A stretch of DNA of 64,000 nucleotides from Amorphochlora amoebiformis. Its lineage: Eukaryota; Cercozoa; Chlorarachniophyceae. Location of the stretch: NCBI GenBank assembly GCA_054601695.1, contig BAAHQB010000024.1, positions 1,178,001 through 1,242,000 on the forward strand, given 5' to 3'. Shown piece by piece: positions 23,382 through 64,000 of the stretch (its first letter is position 1; each line of letters opens with the position of its first letter). A program made the translations under genes and the position numbers. Below the pieces are notes generated by a model. It did not search any database, was not told the DNA's origin, and worked only from the letters and a program-made list of their open reading frames with translations.

Positions 23382-23439
23382 GGATCAGATTATTCACCAT
23401 GTCTGAGTCGGAGGACCATTGACCCCTCCACATTGTGGG
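23382..23439 (-). repeat. E1 element (inverted, semi-extended)
   Basis: GATCAGATTATTCACCATG, TCTGAGTCGGAGGACCATTG, ACCCCTCCACATTGTGGG. A second, truncated core lies just upstream at 23334-23365. Confidence 0.82.
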
Positions 23440-23967
23440 TTAAGGTTAGGGTTAGAGTTAGGGTTAGGGATAGGGTAGTGTTTTAGGCTATGCTGAGTCT
23501 ACGGCGTTAGGCTTAAGGATAGGGTTAGGGTTAGGGTTAGGGTTAGGGTTAGGGTTAGGGTTAGGGTTAGGGTTAGGGTTAGGGTTAGGGTTAGGGTTAG
23601 GGTTGGTGTTAGGGTCAGAGTAAGGCTTAGGGTTAGGGTTCGTAAGGTTATGGTTAGGGTTAGGATTAGGGTTTGGGTTAAGCGTTAGGGATAGAGTTAG
23701 GTGATGGAAAGATTTATACTAGGATTAGGGCGTTTGGATAGGGCTAGGGATAGAGTTAGTGTTAGGGTTGGGGTTAAGGTTGAGGTTGGGGTACGGGAGC
23801 GTTAAGTTCAGGGCTAATATATGTTTATAATATTATACATATGTGTATGCATATATATATATATGTGTATGTGTATGTGTATGCATATGTATGTATATAT
23901 ATATATATATATATGTATATGTATATATCATAAAAATTGTATGTATTATATATGTATATACATATAT

Positions 23968-23998
<31 letters not shown>

Positions 23999-24143
23999 AT
24001 ATCATACAACATATATATATATACATATATGTATCTATATATATATAAATATATATATGTATATATATGTATTATATATATATATATATATATATACATA
24101 CATATATATATATATATATATGTATTTATGACTCATGATATAT

Positions 24144-24200
24144 AGAATCAGATTATTTAGCATGTATTAGTCCGAGGACCATTGACTCTCATGGTATATA
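24144..24200 (-). repeat. E1 element (inverted, core)
   Basis: AATCAGATTATTTAGCATG, TATTAGTCCGAGGACCATTG, ACTCTCATGG; followed by ATATAGGGTTAGGG. Confidence 0.82.
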
Positions 24201-24353
24201 GGGTTAGGGTTAGGGTTAGAATTAGGGTTAGGGATAGGGTAGCATTTTAGGCTATACTAAGTTTACGGTGTTAGGGTAAGGGAGAGGGTTAGGTTAGGGT
24301 TAGGGTTAGGGTTAGGTTTAGGATTAGGGTTAGGATGAGGGTTAGGGTTGGGA

Positions 24354-24380
24354 AGTCTTAGTCCGAGGACCATTGACTCG
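24354..24380 (-). repeat. E1 element (inverted, half core)
   Basis: Only GTCTTAGTCCGAGGACCATT plus GACTCGG remains. Confidence 0.75.
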
Positions 24381-24400
24381 GTTAGGGTTAGGGTTAGGTA

Positions 24401-24492
24401 TACACATACATATATATATGTATATGTATATTATATATATGTAGTATATATATGTGTATATATATAAACATATGTATATAAATATAAATAAT

Positions 24493-24530
<38 letters not shown>

Positions 24531-24567
24531 CCACTGGATTATGATGTACATATATGCAAATAAATGA

Positions 24568-24598
<31 letters not shown>

Positions 24599-24705
24599 AT
24601 ATATTTATATGTATAGACTATTATATGTATATATATATACATATATATTTAAATATCTATTTATATGTACATATAGTATATGTATATGTACATACATATA
24701 TAATG

Positions 24706-24768
<63 letters not shown>

Positions 24769-24890
24769 ATATATATATATTTAGATATATGTACATGTAT
24801 GTACGTATATCTTGTATATATCTATTTATTAATAGTACATAATATTATACATATATATGTATAAATATATAGGTATAAATATATATCATA

Positions 24891-24924
<34 letters not shown>

Positions 24925-24987
24925 GTATGTATATACTATATCTAATATGTAATATAGATTCTAGATATTATATATATGTATATATAC

Positions 24988-25032
<45 letters not shown>

Positions 25033-25060
25033 GTGTAATATAGATTCTAGATATTCTTCA
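24401..25060. repeat. TA-rich stretch with a short direct duplication
   Basis: (TA)n. The sequence AATATAGATTCTAGATATT occurs at about 24950 and again at 25036. Confidence 0.75.
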
Positions 25061-25837
25061 AGTAATAACTAATATCACTCCGCTTATTCGCATTAAACTA
25101 CATTGATTGATTGTATTACAACAACAGCAAGCAGGTGTTACAACTGCAGTTCCCGGCGCTCGATGTTAACAGTAAAAATGGCTCAGTTTCGCAGTTGTCC
25201 AGATCGACTGCTGAAAGTTTCCTCTGTTTTCCGAGTATGTAACACCATCTAGACTGCTGATTGGCGTGTTTGTCATCGGTCACAGTGCGTTGTTTCGCCA
25301 TAGACTGATTGCACTGTTGACTCGGTGATGGGCAGTTAGTCGGCGTTGCCAGCCTCGCTTGATAGTCATCAACGTTCTCGATCACGTGGTCAGGATGTGG
25401 TTACATTATAGATATCATGATAACAGTATGTACTGGCCAGTACAAATATCATACTTTGTCAACTTGTACAGGCTTACACATATGCGTTTTTGTCAATTGT
25501 ATCGTATGTCGGTCGTGCGTATACGTACGTACGAATGTCCACTTTCGCTCGATTATCCGTTCGAGTAGTTTTCTGGTCGCCATGATATTAAACATATACT
25601 GACTAGCTGAGTACGTATCATGGTACATTGGTACATAATGAACCATGCATGTTGTATGGCTTACATCTACTAGATTTAGTAAGCGTACGTATCGTCCTTA
25701 GTAGACTCCTTACGTACGTATCTAGACGTATGTTCACGTATATCTTACGTACTTATGTATGTTGGTTGTACGTACGTACACGTACCATAATACGCCACTA
25801 TATCTAGATATGCACATAAACGTACGTTCCAGACTCT
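25061..25837. other. Low-repeat region, no assigned gene
   Basis: Mixed-composition DNA rich in TACGTACG and CTAG. A complete 89-codon frame on the minus strand (25385-25116, MIENVDDYQ... to stop) has no recognisable domain, no homology I know and no splice context, so I do not call it a gene. Confidence 0.4.
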
Positions 25838-26400
25838 GTGTACGTATGCTGCAGGCTGCAGCTGGTACGCAGCTGGTACGTATGGTGTATGCTAGGTCTA
25901 GTAGGTATGTTGTACATGCATGCGTACGTACTATAAGTTATATATATAATACTAGAATATGCTGGTACGTACGTACATTGTTGTGCATTGTCCAACATGT
26001 ATGTACGTACTTTACATGATGTAATGCACATCATAGTAAGCTAGGTAAGTATCGTATGCTGAACGGAGATACTAAAGCGATAATAATGTTATATTCCTAG
26101 TATTCGTCGGACGATACAGAAAATACGCACTATATGCACATGTATGCTGCAGCTGCAGCTGGTATGCAGCTGGTACGTATGGTGTATGTTGTACATGCCT
26201 AGCTGTCGTACCGTCTCGTACGTACTATATATCCTAGATATATGTGATACGGTATGCTGGTACGTACATTGTTGTGCATTGTCCAACATGTATGTACGTA
26301 CTGTACATGTAATGCACGTCATATTAAGTATCGTATGCTGTACGGAGATACTAACTTAAGCGATAATAATGTTATATTCGTCGGACGATACAGAAAATAC
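25838..26400 (+). repeat. Tandem duplication, two diverged ~270-bp units
   Basis: 25838-26130 and 26131-26400 share, in order, GCTGCAGCTGGTA, GTACATTGTTGTGCATTGTC, CAACATGTATGTACGTACT, GCGATAATAATGTTATATTC and GTCGGACGATACAGAAAATA. Unit 1 carries several short extra CTAG-containing segments missing from unit 2. Confidence 0.85.
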
Positions 26401-26461
26401 TGCTGTGACTTGAATGCAAGTTGCAGTGGTGACTCCACTGGTGAGCTTTGGGTTATGTGTG

Positions 26462-26462
26462 C

Positions 26463-26549
<87 letters not shown>

Positions 26550-26553
26550 ATAT

Positions 26554-26594
<41 letters not shown>

Positions 26595-26658
26595 CATGAA
26601 TATGTATACAATAGTAATACATGTATAATTATACGTAAGTAAAAATATATAAATATGT

Positions 26659-26690
<32 letters not shown>

Positions 26691-26713
26691 ATATGTGGTA
26701 ATATCTATATATA

Positions 26714-26758
<45 letters not shown>

Positions 26759-26785
26759 GTATATATTTATATATACATATATAAA
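26462..26785. repeat. TA-rich stretch
   Basis: (TA)n, no coding signal. Confidence 0.85.
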
Positions 26786-27063
26786 AGCTTACCCAAAAAA
26801 AGCATGTATCATACTTTCCTCTTTCGGAAACCTTTCCTTTCGGGTCTCGATTACACTTGAAGTCAAACGTCTTTAGTTACTGTTCGCACCCGAAGTCAAA
26901 TAGCATGCATTCCCATATGCAAACCTAAATTAAATAAAGCGACTTTTTTGCATTATGCATGTGTTTGGCAATTACATGGTATATGTATATCTATGTATAC
27001 ATATGAAAATGAATTTTGTACTTAAATACATGCACACATATACATACATACATCTCCAAATAT

Positions 27064-27155
<92 letters not shown>

Positions 27156-27199
27156 TAATATATCTATAAAACATATTTATATAACCTCTATTATATTTA

Positions 27200-27240
27200 T
27201 TGTTAGAGCAACGGTACGAATAGCATGGAGGACGCAGCTC
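27200..27240 (+). mobile_element. 5' terminal fragment of the dispersed inverted-repeat element
   Basis: TTGTTAGAGCAACGGTACG then AATAGCATGGAGGACGCAGC matches the left ends of the elements at 54283 and 60570. Beyond 27240 the sequence is unrelated. Confidence 0.6.
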
Positions 27241-27625
27241 AAAGAATACATATCGATAGCATCGAGAACTGCTGGTTTGCACTTAGGTTGGTACAACCAG
27301 AAAACACTGAAAAGGAGGGAAAGTCTTGCAATAAGAAAATCATGAAAGAGGGTAACCACCAGTTTGAACTTAGGTTGGTACAACCGGAAAACACTGAAAA
27401 GGAGGGAAAGTCCCGTGATAAGAAATTCACTAAAGAGAGTTTGTGCCAAAAACTAGACTAGTGCATGAGAGATACATACGTGGTTTTGAAGAAGGTTATC
27501 AGGAAGTGTTGGGGCATCTATGGGAGAACCCAGCCGCGTGCCCGCACGACCAGTCCTCGATTTTCGCAGCAAGCACCAACGCCATACGCCATGCGAAGCC
27601 ACAGGGCGCTGTGACGAAGAAATAA
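27225..27625 (+). other. Coding-like block with an internal tandem duplication
   Basis: A 78-codon frame (27225-27461) contains two tandem units reading RLVQPENTEKEGKS, each preceded by an acceptor-like CTTAG, so this may be an exon and its copy. It overlaps a second candidate, a terminal exon from about 27459 to the stop at 27625 (FEEGYQEVLGHLWENPA within it). No family recognised. The first 16 bases overlap the mobile-element end at 27200-27240. It may be two exons of one gene or none. Confidence 0.35.
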
Positions 27626-27790
27626 ATCTGATATAGAATAAGTCGGGAGGTAAAAATTAATTAATTAGTCGGGACGTGTCACCCTCGGCCTATTCCCGCG
27701 CCGGTAACGACGTGGTTTGTTTCTTCCTCCTTCGAGTGTTGTCTGTTTCCGCTTTCAGACATACGTAAAGGAGCTTGTCTTTCGAGTACG

Positions 27791-28481
27791 ATGAAAACAT
27801 GCTTTCCTTGCCTGGCTCTCATGGAACGTGTTTTGTTTTTGTTCAGCTCGATCATTGCAAACGTATTTGCAGTTTACCAGTCAATCGGAAATTCCTTGTA
27901 GGTTTTGTTCTAATTTAATACATAAACATTTTTATATGTTGTTGCAGCCTCTTCTTCAGCAAATGTGTGGTTTCTTGGTTGTAGTTGGTTTTGCGTGACT
28001 TTTCTGTTATGCCAGCTTGACCACTTCGGTTGTGAACTCCCTTCTGCAGCAGCCACTTCAATGTTAAGCGTATAAAGCTCTCTAGCAATAAGTATAGTTC
28101 AAGGGCTCTTTGAGACACTTGTCTCCGCTAAAGCAGCCACCCCATTAGTACCTATCAAGTTCTTAAGCAAAAGGGCAGTCCTTTGTTGGGCTCTTTGAGT
28201 CTTGATTTACAGTGGAATCTAATTGCAACCTTTACGATGTGGTTTCTTTAAATGCTTCGCTAAGCTTAGCATAATTTAAATTTGTTTTAAGGATGCAGAC
28301 CACAGCCCCCTTCCCACTGGAAATTCAATAGCGAACCTTGCGAAGAAGGATAACGAAGTTGGGGTTTTCCAGCAGATTATTGCAAAACTAACAAGGCTGA
28401 GCGTGGATTGCGTAATCATATATATCTAGTATATGTTTATATGTGTATATGTTGTATACACACACACACACACACACGCAC

Positions 28482-28523
<42 letters not shown>

Positions 28524-28737
28524 CACATTATATACACATTATATATATACACACACATATATATATATATATATAATATATTTATATATGCATACATCAT
28601 TATGTGTAAATATGAATTTAAAGTTGACCTTAATTTTTATTTTCTAGGATGCATTGATAATTGACGTGAAGCCTACAGCTTCCAGTGATCCAAGACTACT
28701 AGCGGGAGGATTTATTCGTGGGGTCGAAAACTCTTGA
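27791..28737 (+). CDS. Small predicted multi-exon protein of unknown function
   Basis: The last two exons are well defined: 28292-28411 (starts DADHSPLPTG, ends LTRLSVDC) and 28648-28737 (DALIIDVKPTASSD, ends GVENS plus stop). Both are in phase 0 with AG/GT borders. A plausible 5' part is 27791-27897 (MKTCFPCLALMERVLFLFSS, hydrophobic and signal-like) plus 27948-27969, which keeps phase and gives 112 residues in all. The two upstream exons are much less certain than the downstream ones, because alternative splice sites exist between 27970 and 28290. No domain recognised. It precedes the giant surface-protein gene in the same orientation. Confidence 0.38.
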
Positions 28738-29014
28738 CCTGGGTGACCTTGATAAATTTAATATTCAGATATTATTCAGAGCATTCGCCATTCGGGAAAT
28801 TTCACTAACCTATAATAATGTTAAGGTAGAATCCAAGTGTGACTCGTGTCACGAGTGAAACATTGAACCGTTTCATATGGTTTCCGAAAGATTTTCTCGT
28901 TCAAAGATAATTTATGAAATTTCTTTAATATGTTCTCAGCAGAATAATGATCGGAAGAGTCCAAGCTTCCGACAGCTGAACGAAACTGATCTTCATACCT
29001 GGATTGGTGCGACA
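28738..29014 (+). promoter_or_regulatory. Upstream region of the giant surface-protein gene
   Basis: 277 bp of non-repeat AT-rich sequence between the preceding stop and the chosen start. An in-frame ATG at 28877 would add 46 residues that hide the signal peptide, so the ATG at 29015 is preferred. No defined promoter motif recognised. Confidence 0.35.
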
Positions 29015-50246
<21,232 letters not shown>

Positions 50247-50933
50247 TTGCATGGAATTTGTAGTCTTTAGAGCTTGGTAATTTAATTTTTGAAATGAAAT
50301 GAGTATGATTTAGTAATCTCTTGCTTGAATGCAGTATCACTAGTACTAGCTAGAAGAAGTAGGATACTCTAGATACTCTCAGATACTCTAGATCTAGAGA
50401 TAGTTGATACTAGTCTAGATTCTCTAGATTCTAGTGTGTAACAAGATAAGTTAGAAAATGCTAGAATGGTCTAGATAATGCTATTTATGGCTCTCCAGCT
50501 CCAGATACTACAACAAGAACTAGAAGAAGTAGCTCTCTAAACCCTAAAATCTAGAAAATACAACTCTCAGTCTAGACTGACTGGCCATGGACAGTAGATC
50601 TAATAGATAGAGATTCATCCGATCTCGTGTATACTAGATCTATAGATATACTAGATATACTAGTATAGCTTGTCTAGCTTGTCTCCATAGCTAGATAGCT
50701 AGCCCTAGCTCGAGCTTAGTAGAGCATCTCATTGTGCTAGAATATATCTAGAAATTACAACAATCTAGACAATATTCCCAGATATTACATTCCAAACTCT
50801 AGTAACAACTATTAGGGCGGTCGACAATGATGAGTTGAGAGAATTTGATTTAGCTGCTACTAGTGCTAGTAGAAAGGAAAATCAGCCTGTCTTCAAATAG
50901 CGGTGTTCTACAAGCCTTTTGTGTGGTTTGTAA
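50247..50933. other. Convergent intergenic region, strongly CTAG-enriched
   Basis: Spacer between the giant gene (+) and the carrier gene (-). I count about 28 CTAG tetramers in roughly 540 bp (50340-50880), against about two expected by chance, many as TCTAGAT/ACTAG. It probably contains both 3' UTRs. Confidence 0.75.
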
Positions 50934-63679
<12,746 letters not shown>

Positions 63680-63791
63680 CTATTACATTCCAATCATATC
63701 ACATCGTGCATGTGTAGATACAATGGATATATATATGTATATATATATATATATATACATACATATGACTTAACATGCAAGTGTGTAGACA

Positions 63792-63867
<76 letters not shown>

Positions 63868-64000
63868 AATATGTATGTACATATATATATATATTTAGAT
63901 ATATGTATATATATATAATATATATATATACATATAGATAGATATGTATGTACATGTAAACATAAACTCAAACTTATCCCAGTCTAGTGAATGAATGTTG
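63680..64000. repeat. Right edge: TA/TG microsatellites
   Basis: (TA)n with a (TG)n run at 63833-63850 and about 45 bp of non-repeat sequence at the very edge. Any further 5' exon of the carrier gene was not recognised here. Confidence 0.7.

Larger units (their letters stand above)
23334..24400 (-). repeat. Inverted counterpart of the 15-16.9 kb higher-order repeat
   Basis: TTAGGG arrays at 23444-23815 and 24195-24400 with E1 (minus) at about 23334-23365, 23382-23439, 24144-24200 and 24354-24380; E2 (minus) at 23470-23509 and 24236-24273; and an E3-like block at 23700-23818 (AGATTTATACTAGGATTAGG). Element order is the mirror image of the arrays near 16 kb. Confidence 0.82.

Noticed and set aside
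2922-24400. Window represents a chromosome end
   Set aside because: Arrays are degenerate, interrupted, in both orientations, and lie between in-phase exons of genes, so they are interstitial rather than terminal.
25116-25385. Complete 89-codon minus-strand frame
   Set aside because: No recognisable domain, no supporting context, and a length expected by chance in this low-repeat region.

Overview
The window is eukaryotic nuclear DNA, probably from a free-living protist or alga, though I cannot name a species. Protein-coding signal is broken into very small exons with GT-AG introns. The introns and spacers consist mostly of (TA)n microsatellite. TTAGGG-type telomere-like arrays, CT/GA tracts and a family of short inverted-repeat elements are scattered through them. 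Most long reading frames ([24 protein letters not shown]) are repeat translations, so genes had to be rebuilt exon by exon from splice sites, reading phase and recognisable protein motifs.

Layout: (1) 336-11065 (+): an aspartyl/asparaginyl beta-hydroxylase-like gene of ten small exons, 5'-truncated by the window edge, with telomere-like arrays and a 1 kb CT tract in its introns. (2) 11899-13007 (-): mitochondrial malate dehydrogenase, three exons, head-to-head with (3) 13113-13572 (+): a calmodulin-like EF-hand protein. (4) About 14.3-25 kb: TA repeats and telomere-like arrays in both orientations, carrying three short repeat families (E1-E3), micro-exons of an NHL-repeat gene (18.8-20.3 kb) and a lone HSD17B10-type dehydrogenase exon (22.4 kb) followed by two truncated copies. 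(5) 25.06-28.74 kb: lower-repeat DNA with a tandem duplication, a coding-like block and a small predicted multi-exon gene. (6) 29015-50246 (+): a giant single-pass membrane protein of about 4,145 residues in 21 exons, with signal peptide, fibro-slime/PA14-like domain, L-type lectin domain, filamin-like Ig repeats, about 40 four-cysteine modules, one TM helix and a basic coiled-coil tail. (7) 50934-63679 (-): an SLC25A42-like mitochondrial carrier in about 16 micro-exons, convergent with the giant gene. Its introns host most copies of the inverted-repeat element.

The most unusual feature is that several exons are accompanied, in the adjoining intron, by truncated copies of themselves. Each copy keeps one exon end and the splice-site context and breaks off into (TA)n. 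This is seen for up to five exons of the hydroxylase gene and for the dehydrogenase exon. It suggests TA-repeat-mediated copying that generates decaying exon fragments.

MDH and the carrier belong to mitochondrial metabolism (malate oxidation; CoA/adenine nucleotide import), as would the dehydrogenase. The giant protein looks like a carbohydrate-binding cell-surface adhesin or receptor. I see no operon-like functional link between neighbours. No tRNA, rRNA or CRISPR array was recognised.
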